This document shows, one piece after another, positions 42,941 to 54,334 of a DNA stretch of 64,000 nucleotides. The notes beneath the pieces were generated by a model. That model did not search any database. It was not told where the DNA came from and was given only the letters and a program-made list of their open reading frames with translations. The DNA is from Dactylis glomerata. Its lineage: Eukaryota; Streptophyta; Magnoliopsida; Poales; Poaceae. The DNA is taken from contig QXEO01001801.1 in assembly GCA_007115705.1 (NCBI GenBank), positions 270,094 to 334,093 of the forward strand. The letters run 5' to 3'. Numbering within the stretch: the stretch's first letter is position 1; the number at the start of each line of letters is the position of its first letter. The translations under genes and the position numbers were made by a program.

Positions 42941-45356
42941 GTGGCTCCGTCACATCTCCAGCACATCCGCATGTCGCCGTCGTTCCTCTAGCGCCCCATG
43001 TGAGAGCCAAGGGAGGTTATCGGCTGGCCCCTGCTCCCTCCTTCATTGGCGACCACCGGCACTGTGCCCGCTGCTCACTCCATAGGGGTACCTATCCCCA
43101 TTGGTCGTCCACCAACCACCACCTCCTTCACAGGGACCTCTTCCTCGGCAACATGCTTCGCTTCCCTCCGCCATGTTTATCAGCACGCCCGCACTTGAGT
43201 CACCCGACTCTATCTCCATCCTCGCGCTACACATCCTTGAACTATCGCCTTGTCTCTGACCTCTATGGTCTGTGGTATTGTGTTAGGGCATCGGTGCCCT
43301 GCATCACCTCTTTTTTTCCCCAATCCAGAATCATGGATACCGATGGTGTTGACAAGCCAAATTAGGCGCTACTGCAAGAGGGGGAGGCAATGCTATGAGG
43401 GGCATGCATAAATGCTACAACTTAATCTCGATCTCGGTGGTGATACGTGGGGCATGCGATGATGTTGCAAGGAAGGAACCGATGGTGCTACTAGGAGGGT
43501 TGCAGCGGGGCTGCAAAGGAACTTCATCGGTTCTACAAAGGAACACCGCTTGTTCTACGATGGGTGTCCGGTGGTGCTGATATCTGGAGGCGGTTGTATT
43601 GGCATACGCGTGTGGTGTTTCTACCAACTTAGAGTGGGGGTGCTACCAATGAAGAACGTGGGTGTGCTACCATTGGCTAATGTGGAGCTGCAAGGTGCAA
43701 GCGGCAGTGCTGCCTTTTGGAGTCGAGATGCTTCCAACGGTGCTACTGGCCAGGTATCGCCAAAAAAATTGTCTGACAAGATCTTTTTTTTGTTTACGCT
43801 TTATGATGATGGACTTTTTCTTCAGTGAAGCGACTGCGGAATTTTTGCCTCAATGAAGTAATTGCAAGATCGGTGTGGGATGCTGAAGCTAACTGGACGT
43901 TCTGCGTTCTAAAGACGGGGAATGGGTGGAAATAGCCCTACGCATTAGCATGAAAGTGGCAGCGGCGTCCAGCGACCCGTTTACGCTGCCCACAAAAAAA
44001 AAACTCACATACAGCTGTCACAGCAAACCGGTGCAGTTTAGCGGCTAAAGGGGCGAAACCACGAAGTCCAGCGGCACCGGCGGATTCACGCTCATTACAT
44101 ACAACGGCGGAAGTAGTGGCCCGGCGGGACGTCCGCAAGAGCGAGCTATAGGAGGTCGGAGGCTATCAGTAGCATGTATCAGCAAGAGTTTAGCGAATAT
44201 GCACGCGTACATGCTACTGATAGGCTAGAGTTTGTTGCGTATTAATGTTATTGGTGTATGTGTAAGCGTATCGAGTTGGTTACCATTATACCATTCTTAT
44301 CGGCTCTCTTCCAACAAGAATTGTTGCGGAGGAGGAAGGGCCTATGGTAGTACAAGCACGCTGAATAAGTGAGACACGACAAAGTGCGGCGTTGCGGCGC
44401 CATTTAACCACACAAATCCGCCAGAAACATTGCAAGGCTGTCGTAAAACTCGTTTAATTAAGATGTGGCCGAAGTGACTACAGTCTACAGCCACATAGTC
44501 CAGCGGATTGACCACATACATCCTAACCTAGACACGCTCAATGCTTGTCTTTCTGAAGTTCCTCTATGTCTCTAGGCGCAAGCACGTGCATAAAAGGGCA
44601 CTTCCGGCATGATAGTTTTTGCTTATAAAGCTTTCAAAACCAGATACATAACATTTTGCTAAATATTAGCCAGGGCTAACATTTATGTTAAACTTAAGCC
44701 TCGTGGGCCATAAACTTCACTGTAGCAACTAAAGCCTAACGGGAAAGTAAACTTGAAACTCCATCAATTCGTCTTGCTGGATGCCTGGATGTAGCTACCA
44801 TTTCAACAGATGTTGTGAGAGAGCCCGGGGCAAAGGTCATGATGATAGCTCCTGTAGCGAGGAAATACAAACTATGAGGAAAACATACCTAACATCAAGA
44901 ACTATTTGGGTCGATGGGAATGGATGATATCCTGATGCATCCCAAGCACATGCATTGCAAGCTATGAAGAAGTAATTGTGTGGTGTCAAATCAGCCTAGC
45001 TCAGTATTGACACTATTCTCCAAGTCCTACGTTTCTATATATGGAATTGCACGTATTTCTCTATGCTCGTATACAAGAGTCTATTTCAAGGGGAAATATA
45101 TATATGTATACACGGCTCATGGACTTGTATGGTTGCATGTAAATATACACCAACCATCACAAGTGGCCACCGTGGCTATCTTTACTCATGCCGCTTGCCT
45201 CGTGCTTTGTCTAGCTATATTTATAGTAGTACACTGTGGCTGGAAGGATGATGTACAAATTTTGAAAAATGAAAGCAAATGACCATTCGTTTTTTTAGCG
45301 AGAAAGAAATCAAGTGCAGTCCTGACGCAACCAGCGACTAATGCGGGCTGGCTGTT
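42941..45356. other. Unassigned, possibly a decayed DNA transposon at 43390-43960
   Basis: The part 42941-43390 is GC-rich with domainless ORFs. From 43390 to about 43760 the words GTGCTACYA, TTCTAC and GCAAAGGAAC recur, a style seen in some Mutator-like elements, but no termini were found. The rest has no recognisable gene. Confidence 0.35.
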
Positions 45357-45497
45357 TGTTACACTCACAGGCTGTTCGGCCCAATGGATATAGGAGTTGA
45401 GATACTGGACCTAAGTATTGCACGGACACGATTCACCATAGATCCATGAACCTAACGCGCGGGCCATCTAGGACCCGACTGCACGGGATGAGCCTCG

Positions 45498-45796
45498 TGT
45501 TACGACCACTTCACCAGACGGAGGCAACAAGAACAAGAGCACGAGACATACATCCAAGACGTCAGACAGGAAGGCCTAATCCAGAACAAGAAGCGGAGAT
45601 GGAGCTGGACAAGAGGAACACGTCAATATAAAGGTATCCGCTCGCCGTGTGAGCGGTATGAAAGTAGACAGATCGAATCAGGCTCCGAAGCTGTGCTTCG
45701 CCCTTGGGCTCCCTCTCCTCCCCCTTTCTCCTTGTACCAGATATGATTGATACCTAGACAATTCGATCGCGATTCGAAACATGGTCCATTACATCA
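45498..45796 (+). repeat. 5' LTR of an iMet-primed gypsy element (left limit uncertain)
   Basis: The LTR ends ...CCATTACATCA just before GGTATCAGAGCC. Its start may be TGTTACGACC at 45498 or TGTTACACTC at 45357; neither makes perfect inverted ends. ATATAAAGG near 45629-45637 is a likely TATA box. Confidence 0.5.
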
Positions 45797-45808
45797 GGTA
45801 TCAGAGCC
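45797..45808 (+). other. Primer-binding site, initiator tRNA-Met type
   Basis: GGTATCAGAGCC lies at the LTR end; the usual leading T is replaced by A. Confidence 0.75.
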
Positions 45809-45869
45809 GAATCCGACCCTGGATTACCTAGATCGCCCACGCTACACCACCAAAGCCGCGCGGAGAATC

Positions 45870-47055
45870 ATGACTCTGGAGGAGCAGATCGCCGCGCTCA
45901 CCATGTCGGTGAACGAGGGCCACGCCGCCGCCGAGGCCAAGTTCGACGCCCTGCAGGCCTCCTTCGACAACTGGAAGCCGGTGGTGTCCGATCTGCAGAC
46001 ACAAGTGGAGGCGCTCCGCGTCGATCGATTCGCGCCGTACTTCGAGGGCTCTGCATCGACCTCGCCCACCGACGAGACGAACGCGAACCGTGGAGGACGG
46101 GCTCCGACCGCGCCAGGCCAGGATGGCCTCCTTGGCGCACCACCCTCCGGGCCAACAGGCCACCGCCAGCAACCCGAACCCGGGGGGAAACAGTCTCGGA
46201 AGGAATTTCCCGACTTTTCCTCCGGTCACAGGTGTGAACCTCTTGCCCAGATCTGAGTTGATACAACACGAACAGTTTGAGAGTCGAGATTACCGTCCAT
46301 CCCATCACAACTGGGCACTGCCGAAACTAGATTTCCCTCAGTTCGACGGTGAAAACCCCCAGTTCTGGAAAACCAAATGCGGGAAATATTTTGTTGTTTA
46401 TACTCTGCAACCTGAATTGTGGGTACGGGTCGCTACCTTGCACTTCACCGGCAACGCAGCGAGATGGTTGCAAGTGCACGAGAAGCAGGGCATGGTGTGG
46501 AGTTGGGATAGTATGTGCGAGATGATTCTCGAGAAGTTTGGTCGTGAACATTATCAGAGTTTACTCCGTCAGTTTAACACTCTGAAACAAACGGGTTCAG
46601 TCACTGATTACATGCAGCAGTTCGAGGATCTCATGCACCAGATCCTTGCACACAACTCTGTAATTGATTCACTATTTTTCACCACACAGTTCATAGACGG
46701 GCTTAAACCTGACATTAAATCTGCTATCATTCTTCATCGACCTCGCAAATTGGATACTGCTTTCGCTCTGGCTACAATGCAGGAGGAGCTATTGGAGGCG
46801 CAACCTCGTCGTGACTATCGGCGTCCAGATGGTGGTGGTCAAGGAAGATTCCAAGCACGACCTCTCCTTGCGCTCGGGGCACCCCAGGCGCGACCTATGT
46901 TGATGCCGCCACCTGTTCCTGCTGATGATCAACGGGGCGTCGAAGGCGCTCGAGCTGTGGAATGTCGTGCACCGGAACAAGGCCGAGGCGAGGACCGCAT
47001 GGGCGCACTCCGTGCCTACCGAAAAGCTCGCGGACTCTGCTTCAAATGTGGTGAG
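45870..47055 (+). pseudogene. gag: gag of the iMet-primed gypsy element, frameshifted and truncated
   Basis: The reading starts at ATG 45870 (MTLEEQIAALTMSVNEGH), with an N-terminal coiled-coil-like stretch. It changes frame between about 46110 and 46190 and continues as a Retrotrans_gag domain (LPKLDFPQFDGENPQFWKTK, TGNAARWLQVHEKQGMVW, REHYQSLLRQFNTLKQTG, FIDGLKPDIKSAI). Near its end it enters the nucleocapsid zinc knuckle (LCFKCGE), and exactly there it is cut at 47055 by the Athila-like LTR, using GTGAG as target. Gag forms the particle and packages RNA. The iMet primer and gag style fit a chromovirus, but the chromodomain end is not in the window. Confidence 0.8.
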
Positions 47056-48565
47056 TGATACGTCCAATTTGCATCACTATTTTGTATCATAATTTACTGT
47101 TATTCATTGATATATTTCATATTTAGATAAGTTACTTATGTTATTTCCTTTGTTTTCACATGTTTGGTGATCATCGGAGGAGTTGCTGCCGGAGTCAGGA
47201 TTCTGCTGGAAAAAGGACCATCAAGAGACCATATTTTGAAGATCAGGAAAATTCCAGGAAAATACCCAGAAATTATATTTTCCTAGAAGACTCGGGAAGC
47301 CAGAAGGGGGAGTCGAGAGGAGCCAGGGGGGCTCCACACGCCAGGGTGGCGCGGGCCCACCCCTGGCCGCGCCAGCCCTGCGTGGGGCCGCCCTGGCCCA
47401 CCTCTGGTCTCGCCCCTCCGCGTACATCATCGTGCCCGAAAACCTAAGTCAAGGGGGGGCTCAGAGTTAGACACAGCCGCCTCTACGGGGCGGAGAACAC
47501 AAGAGAGAGAAAGCTCTCCGGCAGGGAGAAATCTGCCGGGGAAATTCCTTCCCGGAGAGGGGAGATCATCGCCATCGTCATCACCATCGCACTGGACTTC
47601 ATCGGGATCATCATCATCATCATCTCCATCACCAGCACCTTCATCTCCACCATCACCACACCGTCCCGCTGTAACATCTTGAGTTGGATCTTATTATATT
47701 CATAGGGGAAACTTTCCCGGTGTTGATTACTCTTGTAGTTGATGCTATTGGGTGGAACCGTTGAATTAAGGTTTATGTTCAGATTGTTATTTACCATTAT
47801 TTCACCTCTGATCATGATCCATATGATGTCTTGTGAGTAGTTCGTTTAGTTCTTGAGGACATGGGAGAAGTCAAGATGTTAGTAGTGAATTATTGTTGAG
47901 AAATATTTAATGGTTTGATATTGTTGTGGTGCTATTTCACTAGTGGTGTCATGTGAACGTCGACTACATGATACTTCACCATTTATGGGCCTAGTGAGAT
48001 GCATTGTGTATTTGGCTACCGATTGTGGGGTTGCTGGAGTGACAGAAACCTAAACCTCCGTTGGGAAACCATTGCACCAGGGAGCGTAGGATCCTAGAGT
48101 TTAAGGCTGTGGTTAGATTTATCTTAATTACTTTCTTGTATTTGCGGATGCTTGCAAGGGGTATAATCACAAGTGTGTATTTATCCTAGTAAGGGTAGTG
48201 CGCTAGCACAGGTTCACCCCCATAACACTTACCAAACCAATGAATACTATTGGCTCTATGAAGCGAAAGCTCTTGACAGAAAACTCCTGTGTGTCCTCGA
48301 GAACGCTTGGTTATTATAAGTACACAACCGGCTTGTCCTTTGCTGAATAAAGGATTGGGCCACTTGCTGCAATTGTTACTACTGTCTTTTATTTACACGC
48401 ACTTTATTTACTCGTATTACCAAATACCCCTGAAAACATGTTTGCTAGTATTTACAGTGATTCCTTGATCAAAACTGCTCATCAACACCTTCTGCTCCTC
48501 TTTGGGTTCGACACTCTTATTTATCGAAAGTACTACGATACACCCCCTATACTTGTGGGTCATCA
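47056..48565 (+). repeat. 5' LTR of the Athila-like element (1510 bp)
   Basis: Starts TGATACGTCCAATTTGCATC, ends CTTGTGGGTCATCA. Contains a trinucleotide-rich CATCATCATC/CACCATCACC tract at about 47570-47665. Preceded by GTGAG (47051-47055), the presumed left target copy. Confidence 0.88.
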
Positions 48566-48576
48566 AGACTATTTTC

Positions 48577-48594
48577 TGGCGCCGTTGCCGGGGA
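48577..48594 (+). other. Primer-binding site, tRNA-Asp
   Basis: TGGCGCCGTTGCCGGGGA, a full complement to the 3' end of plant tRNA-Asp, 11 bases after the LTR. Confidence 0.93.
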
Positions 48595-48679
48595 GTGTAG
48601 CGCTATTGAAGAGTGGAATTGGTAAAGTTAACCGTCGCTGTGAGTATTGTTTTTATTTTGTCTTTTATTTTACTCTGCT

Positions 48680-51600
48680 ATGGAGAACTCTCCATTTGGT
48701 TTCCTATTTGGAAACACATCTACTACTACTGCTGCTGCTGCACATGCGGAGGAACCACCACCGCCACCGCCTGCTGAAATTGATCCTTTTAAAATACCTA
48801 TGAAAATTGTTGGGCGTATTATGGATAACTGCTATTCAGGAGATGGAACTGTCCATCCGGGTGATCACTTATTATTTATACATGAATTATGCGAGTTGTT
48901 CAGATGTGCAGGTATTTCACCAAGCCAGGTTAAGAAGAAATTATTCTCATTATCATTGAAAGGCAGAGCTGAGGAGTGGTATCGACTACTCCAGGATGGT
49001 CCATCTATGGCATGGGAGGATATTGTGCCTCTCTTTTATTCCAAGTTTTATCCTCCAAGTGAAATTCATAAAGACCGTAACCGGATATATAATTTTTGGC
49101 CTCATGATGGAGAGAGTATTGCCCAAGCGTGGGGGAGATTGAAGTTACTAATGCTCAAATGCCCCATTCATGAGCTCCCCAATAATATTGTTATTAATAA
49201 TTATTATGCGCGGCTTACTCTTCCTGATAAGGATTATTTGGATGCTTCTTGCTTTGGATCATTTACTCATATGAAAGAAGATGCTAAATGGAAACTTCTT
49301 GACCGTATACAAGAAAATGCTGAAGGATGGGAAAACGACAAAGGTAGGAAGTCAGGTATAAACTATGATTATGAATGCATTAAATCTTTCATGGAGACCG
49401 ATGACTTTCATGGTGTTAGTGCTGCATATGGTTTTGATTCCCAAATACTTGCTAATTGTCTTAAGGCCTTTGCCTCTTATATTGATGTTCCAAAGAAAGA
49501 TTGGAACAAATATCATGCGCCTTATAAAGATTCTATTAGTCATATTCCTGCTGCAGCTACTGAAGTTTGTACTGTTGATAGCATTGTGCCTGAACCTTAT
49601 TTTGAGAAGACACCTTTCCCTGCTAAGGTAAAGAAGTATTCTACTTTGGTAAGTGTGTCTAATAAAAGTACTAAGAAAGCTGCAGAACCTGATGAGCAAA
49701 TTACTATTAAGTCTCCTGTAGCTATATTGAAGGATCTTGTTACTAAAGATGTAGGGGATGAATATATTCTTTTTTGTGAAGATGCTTCTAACATTCTTTC
49801 ACATCCAAAAAAGCACAGGAAAGCAAGTGTTCCTGTTATTTCTGTTAGGATTGGAGATCATTGCTATTATGGTTTATGTGATATTGGTGCTAGTGCAAGT
49901 GCTATTCCCTTAGAGCTTTACAAAGAAATCATGCACGAGATTGGCACTTGTGAACTTGAAGATATTGATGTGGTTGTTCAGCTTGCTAATAGAGAGACTG
50001 TGTGGCCTCTTGGTATTGTTCGAGATGTGGAAGTTCTATGCGGTAAGACTAAATACCCTACTGATTTTCTAGTACTTGGTAAGGAAGCTAGTAAAACTTG
50101 TCCTATTATTTTTGGTAGACCATTTTTGAACACTTGTGGCGCCGTGATAGATTGTAAGAAGGAGAAATTTTTTACTAAGTTTAATGGAGAGTCTTATGAG
50201 TTTAATTTTTCCAAGTTTGCTAAGACTTCTTATGAAAATGACACGCCTAATGAAAATTTTCGAGTTGAACAGCTTGCTTCTATTGCTCTTGCCCCTAATA
50301 ATGCCTTGCAGCAATTCATGGAAGATCACGAAAGTGATGTTTTTAGCAAGGAAAGAGAAGAGATTGACGATATTCTCCTTCGACAACCGCCATTACTCAA
50401 GCATAATCTACCTGTGGAGGATCTTGGTACCACTTTGCCGCCTAAAGAAGATCCTGTGTTTGAATTAAAGCCTTTGTCTGATGACCTCAAATATGCTTAT
50501 ATTGATGATAAGAAAATATATCCTGTTATTGTTAGTTCTAAACTTTCAGGAAAGGAAGAAGAAAGATTATTGGAGATATTGAGGAAACACCGAGGAGCTA
50601 TGGGATATACTCTGGATGATTTAAAAGGGATTTCTCCCACTTTATGTCAGCATGCCATTAATATGGAGAAAGATGCGAAGCCAGTTGTGGAGCATCAGCG
50701 CCGCCTAATTCCGAAGATGAAGGATGTGGTAAGAAATGAGGTATTAAAGCTCCTTGATGCTGGTATTATTTATCCTATTGCTGATAGTAGATGGGTTAGT
50801 CCTGTTCATTGTGTTCCTAAGAAAGGAGGTATGACTGTTGTGCCTAATGAGAATAATGAGCTTATTCCTCAAAGGGTAGTTGTTGGTTATAGAATGTGCA
50901 TTGATTATAGGAAGGTAAACAAGGTTACTAAGAAAGATCATTACCCTTTACCGTTTATAGATCAAATGCTAGAAAGGTTGTCTAAGAAGACTCATTTTTG
51001 TTTCCTTGATGGTTATTCCGGTTTTTCTCAAATTGCTGTTAAGAAGGATGATCAAGAGAAAACCACTTTTACTTGCCCTTATGGAACTTATGCTTATAGA
51101 CGTATGCCGTTTGGTTTATGCAATGCTCCTGCTACTTTTCAAAGATGCATGTCTCCTATTTTTCATGGCTTTTGTGAAGAAATTGTGGAGGTCTTCATGG
51201 ACGATTTCTCCGTCTATGGAACTTCTTTTGATAATTGTTTGCACAACCTTGATAAAGTTTTGCAGAGGTGCGAAGAAACTAACCTTGTTCTTAATTGGGA
51301 GAAATGCCACTTTATGGTAAATGAAGGAATTTTCCTTGGACATAAAATTTCTGAAAGAGGTATTGAAGTTGACAGAGCAAAAGTGGAGGCAATTGAGAAA
51401 ATGCCTTGTCCAAGAGATGTTAAAGGTATTCGTAGTATTCTTGGTCATGCTGGTTTCTATAGGAGGTTTATTAAAGATTTCTCTAAGATTTCAAAGCCTC
51501 TTACCAATCTTCTTCAAAAGGATGTACCATTTGTCTTTGATGATGATTGTAAGGAAGCTTTTGAAACTCTTAAGAAGGCTTTAACTACTGCTCCTATTGT

Positions 51601-53413
51601 TCAACCACCTGATTGGAATTTACCTTTTGAAATTATGTGTGGTGCTAGTGATTTTGCTGTTGGTGCTGTTCTTGGACAGCGCGTTGATAATAAGTTGAAT
51701 GTTATTCATTATGCTAGTAAGACTCTTGATGTTGCTCAGAAGAATTATGCTACTACTGAGAAAGAGTTTCTTGCTGTTGTTTTTGCTTGTGATAAGTTTA
51801 GATCTTACATTGTTGATTCTAAAGTTACTATTCATACTGATCACGCTACTATTAGATATCTTATGACTAAGAAGGATGCTAAGCCTAGGCTTATTAGATG
51901 GGTGTTGCTCTTACAAGAGTTTGATTTGCATATCGTAGATAGGAAAGGTGCTGAAAATCCTGTGGCTGACAACTTGTCTAGATTGGAAAACATTTCCTTT
52001 GATCCTATTCCTGTTAATGATAGTTTTCCAAATGAACAGTTGGCTGCAATAAATGTAACTTCGCGAGACCTTCCTTGGTATGCTGATTATGCTAACTTTA
52101 TTGTTTCCAAGTATTTGCCTCCAACCTTTACAGCTCAGCAAAGAAGAAAATTCTTTTATGATTTGAGGCATTATTTTTGGGATGACCCACATTTATATAA
52201 AGAAGGAGTTGATGGTATTATGAGAAGATGCGTACCGAAATATGAACAACAAGAGATATTAAGGAAATGCCATAGCAGTGCTTATGGAGGGCATCATGCT
52301 GGAGATAGAACCGCGCAGAAGGTTCTACAATCGGGTTTTTATTGGCCAACCCTCTTTAAGGATGCCAGAAGGTATGTTTTATCTTGTGATGAATGTCAAA
52401 GAGTTGGAAATATTTCTAGACGCAATGAGATGCCTATGAATTACACTCTTGTTATTGAACCGTTTGATTGTTGGGGATTTGACTTTATGGGTCCTTTTCC
52501 TCCTTCAAAAGGCTATACCCATATACTTGTTGCTGTTGATTATGTTACTAAATGGGTAGAAGCCATACCTACAAAGAGTGCCGATGGTGAGACTTCGTTA
52601 AAAATGCTTAAGGATGTTATTTTTCCTAGGTTCGGAGTGCCTAGATATCTTATGACTGACGGAGGTTCTCATTTTATTCACGGTAGTTTTAGAAAAACTC
52701 TTGCTAAATATGATGTCAATCATAGAATTGCTTCTGCTTATCATCCCCAAACTAGTGGGCAAGTAGAGCTTTCAAATAGGGAGATCAAGTCTATCTTGCA
52801 GAAGACTATCAATAGATCTAGGAAAAACTGGGCTAGTAAGTTAAACGACGCTTTATGGGCTTATAGAACTGCTTATAAGAATCCCATGGGTATGTCCCCT
52901 TATAAGATGGTTTACGGAAAAGCGTGTCACTTGCCCTTGGAATTAGAGCACAAAGCTTTTTGGGCAGTGAGAGAGCTTAACAGAGATTTTAAACTAGCCG
53001 GTAAGAAAAGGTTGTTAGATTTGAGTTCTCTAGATGAGTGGAGAAACGAAGCGTATGAGAATGCCAGACTTTTCAAAGAGAAAGTCAAGCAATGGCATGA
53101 TAAGAGAATTCTTAAGAGAGAGTTTCATGTTGGTGAGAAAGTTCTTTTGTATAGGTCTCGTCTCAAATTTTTTGCAGAAAAATTACTCTCTAAATGGGAA
53201 GGACCATATGTTATTGTGGAAGTGTACTGCTCAGGTGCTATTAAGATTGCTTCATTGAAAGATGATTCTACACAAGTGGTGAATGGGCAAAGACTCAAAC
53301 ATTATATTTCTGGAGATTCTTATAATGAAGATGTTGATGTTATTGAAACAGTTTCTCCAGAAGAATTCATCCAAGACAAATTGCAGGAACCTGCAGAGTT
53401 CGCTTTCGAATAG
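48680..53413 (+). CDS. Gag-pol polyprotein of the Athila-like element, 1577 aa, uninterrupted
   Basis: The start is ATG 48680 (MENSPFGF), the first in-frame Met after the leader. Gag lies at about residues 35-215 (LFSLSLKGRAEEWYRLLQ). Protease: YGLCDIGASASAIP with active-site Asp401, where the usual DT/SG is DIG. Reverse transcriptase: YRMCIDYRKVNKVTKKDHYP, RRMPFGLCNAPATFQR and the catalytic FMDD (Asp841-Asp842). RNase H: from ASDFAVGAVLG (Asp991) to TDHATIRYL. Integrase: zinc-binding His1198 and His1205/1206, Cys1236 and Cys1239, and catalytic Asp1268, Asp1327, Glu1363 with classic D,D35E spacing. No stops or frameshifts, unlike all other elements here, so this copy is probably recent. It copies element RNA to DNA in cytoplasmic particles and inserts it in the nucleus. 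Confidence 0.95.
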   Translation: MENSPFGFLFGNTSTTTAAAAHAEEPPPPPPAEIDPFKIPMKIVGRIMDNCYSGDGTVHPGDHLLFIHELCELFRCAGISPSQVKKKLFSLSLKGRAEEWYRLLQDGPSMAWEDIVPLFYSKFYPPSEIHKDRNRIYNFWPHDGESIAQAWGRLKLLMLKCPIHELPNNIVINNYYARLTLPDKDYLDASCFGSFTHMKEDAKWKLLDRIQENAEGWENDKGRKSGINYDYECIKSFMETDDFHGVSAAYGFDSQILANCLKAFASYIDVPKKDWNKYHAPYKDSISHIPAAATEVCTVDSIVPEPYFEKTPFPAKVKKYSTLVSVSNKSTKKAAEPDEQITIKSPVAILKDLVTKDVGDEYILFCEDASNILSHPKKHRKASVPVISVRIGDHCYYGLCDIGASASAIPLELYKEIMHEIGTCELEDIDVVVQLANRETVWPLGIVRDVEVLCGKTKYPTDFLVLGKEASKTCPIIFGRPFLNTCGAVIDCKKEKFFTKFNGESYEFNFSKFAKTSYENDTPNENFRVEQLASIALAPNNALQQFMEDHESDVFSKEREEIDDILLRQPPLLKHNLPVEDLGTTLPPKEDPVFELKPLSDDLKYAYIDDKKIYPVIVSSKLSGKEEERLLEILRKHRGAMGYTLDDLKGISPTLCQHAINMEKDAKPVVEHQRRLIPKMKDVVRNEVLKLLDAGIIYPIADSRWVSPVHCVPKKGGMTVVPNENNELIPQRVVVGYRMCIDYRKVNKVTKKDHYPLPFIDQMLERLSKKTHFCFLDGYSGFSQIAVKKDDQEKTTFTCPYGTYAYRRMPFGLCNAPATFQRCMSPIFHGFCEEIVEVFMDDFSVYGTSFDNCLHNLDKVLQRCEETNLVLNWEKCHFMVNEGIFLGHKISERGIEVDRAKVEAIEKMPCPRDVKGIRSILGHAGFYRRFIKDFSKISKPLTNLLQKDVPFVFDDDCKEAFETLKKALTTAPIVQPPDWNLPFEIMCGASDFAVGAVLGQRVDNKLNVIHYASKTLDVAQKNYATTEKEFLAVVFACDKFRSYIVDSKVTIHTDHATIRYLMTKKDAKPRLIRWVLLLQEFDLHIVDRKGAENPVADNLSRLENISFDPIPVNDSFPNEQLAAINVTSRDLPWYADYANFIVSKYLPPTFTAQQRRKFFYDLRHYFWDDPHLYKEGVDGIMRRCVPKYEQQEILRKCHSSAYGGHHAGDRTAQKVLQSGFYWPTLFKDARRYVLSCDECQRVGNISRRNEMPMNYTLVIEPFDCWGFDFMGPFPPSKGYTHILVAVDYVTKWVEAIPTKSADGETSLKMLKDVIFPRFGVPRYLMTDGGSHFIHGSFRKTLAKYDVNHRIASAYHPQTSGQVELSNREIKSILQKTINRSRKNWASKLNDALWAYRTAYKNPMGMSPYKMVYGKACHLPLELEHKAFWAVRELNRDFKLAGKKRLLDLSSLDEWRNEAYENARLFKEKVKQWHDKRILKREFHVGEKVLLYRSRLKFFAEKLLSKWEGPYVIVEVYCSGAIKIASLKDDSTQVVNGQRLKHYISGDSYNEDVDVIETVSPEEFIQDKLQEPAEFAFE

Positions 53414-53736
53414 GTAACAGTTCTAGTCAGAAAAGTTTCGCGAAAAGTTCTTCTTTTAATATTTTTGCTGTTTTTACTAAATATGAAAAATCACGAGACG
53501 AAAACGGGGAGGAAAAAGAGTCCGTGTGTGTCTCACACACAGGTGGCACGGGCCCACCCCTGGCCGCGCCACCTGGGTGTGAGAACACCCCGGAACTTGT
53601 TTCTGTCCCAGTTTCCTGCTATGACTTCGTTTCGATGTATAATTTTCGTCTATTTAACCCCCCGGAGTCCCCGAGGTCTGTATATCGTTTTCTCGTCGTG
53701 TTTTGTTTTGAGCTGTTTCTGCCAGGAGTTGATCTT

Positions 53737-53749
53737 AAGCTTGGGGGAG
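53737..53749 (+). other. Polypurine-like motif before the second ORF
   Basis: AAGCTTGGGGGAG, identical to 54322-54334. Confidence 0.6.
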
Positions 53750-53751
53750 TT

Positions 53752-54285
53752 ATGGCCTCTTCAAGTGGTGACAAGGAGAAGACACCTCCAGAAGATGACA
53801 CCAAAGATTTCCGGCTTAAAGAAGAGGTTGAAAGCGAAGACGAAGAGGAAGATCAAAGTCCAAGGCCGAGCACCGTGATTGCCAGCATAGGGGTGGTGAC
53901 AGATCAGGACAAGTTCAAGAAGAGTGCTCGCATAAGGACCGGAGGAGGTGTGCCACATCACACCTTAGCTCCACGGACGTCTCCACCACGCCAAAATCCT
54001 TTCCATACTCTGATTCATGAGCATCAGTTCCAAAAGGTGCCCAAATCACAATTACCCTCTGGCTGGGATATAGATCGTTCTAACAATGCAGGGACAGGAA
54101 GCTCCAAGGGTGAATAAGGATGGGGAAATAACTCCAAGAGCTGGGATTCTCTTGCTGACAGGTTCATGAACCGTGTTGAGCACAATTCCGAGATGATTCG
54201 TAACCTCAAATACAAGATTGATGATCTGAAGGATTTGATTGAGAAGCTTATTAGAGATTATCCACCGCCGCCACCAGAGGAGTAA
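53752..54285 (+). pseudogene. Second ORF after pol, one in-frame stop
   Basis: The frame starts at ATG 53752 (MASSSGDKEKTPPEDDTKDF) and runs to 54285 in one frame, 178 codons, with a TAA at 54115-54117. Before the stop it is acidic (EEVESEDEEEDQSPRPST); after it a helical, coiled-coil-like segment (NSEMIRNLKYKIDDLKDLIE) leads to a polyproline end. Athila-lineage elements have an extra ORF at this place, sometimes called envelope-like, but this short hydrophilic product has no signal peptide or membrane segment, so an envelope role is unlikely. Function unknown. Product before the stop: 121 aa. Confidence 0.6.
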
Positions 54286-54321
54286 TTCGTCATCGGTTTA
54301 GGCATCCCCTTGGCTTGTTCC

Positions 54322-54334
54322 AAGCTTGGGGGAG
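54322..54334 (+). other. Polypurine-like motif after the second ORF
   Basis: AAGCTTGGGGGAG. About 500 bp of non-coding element sequence still follows before the next insertion, so the true tract before the 3' LTR is probably another one outside the window. Confidence 0.55.

Noticed and set aside
53752..54285. Retroviral-type envelope gene
   Set aside because: No signal peptide, no membrane segment and no cleavage site; the product is short and hydrophilic.
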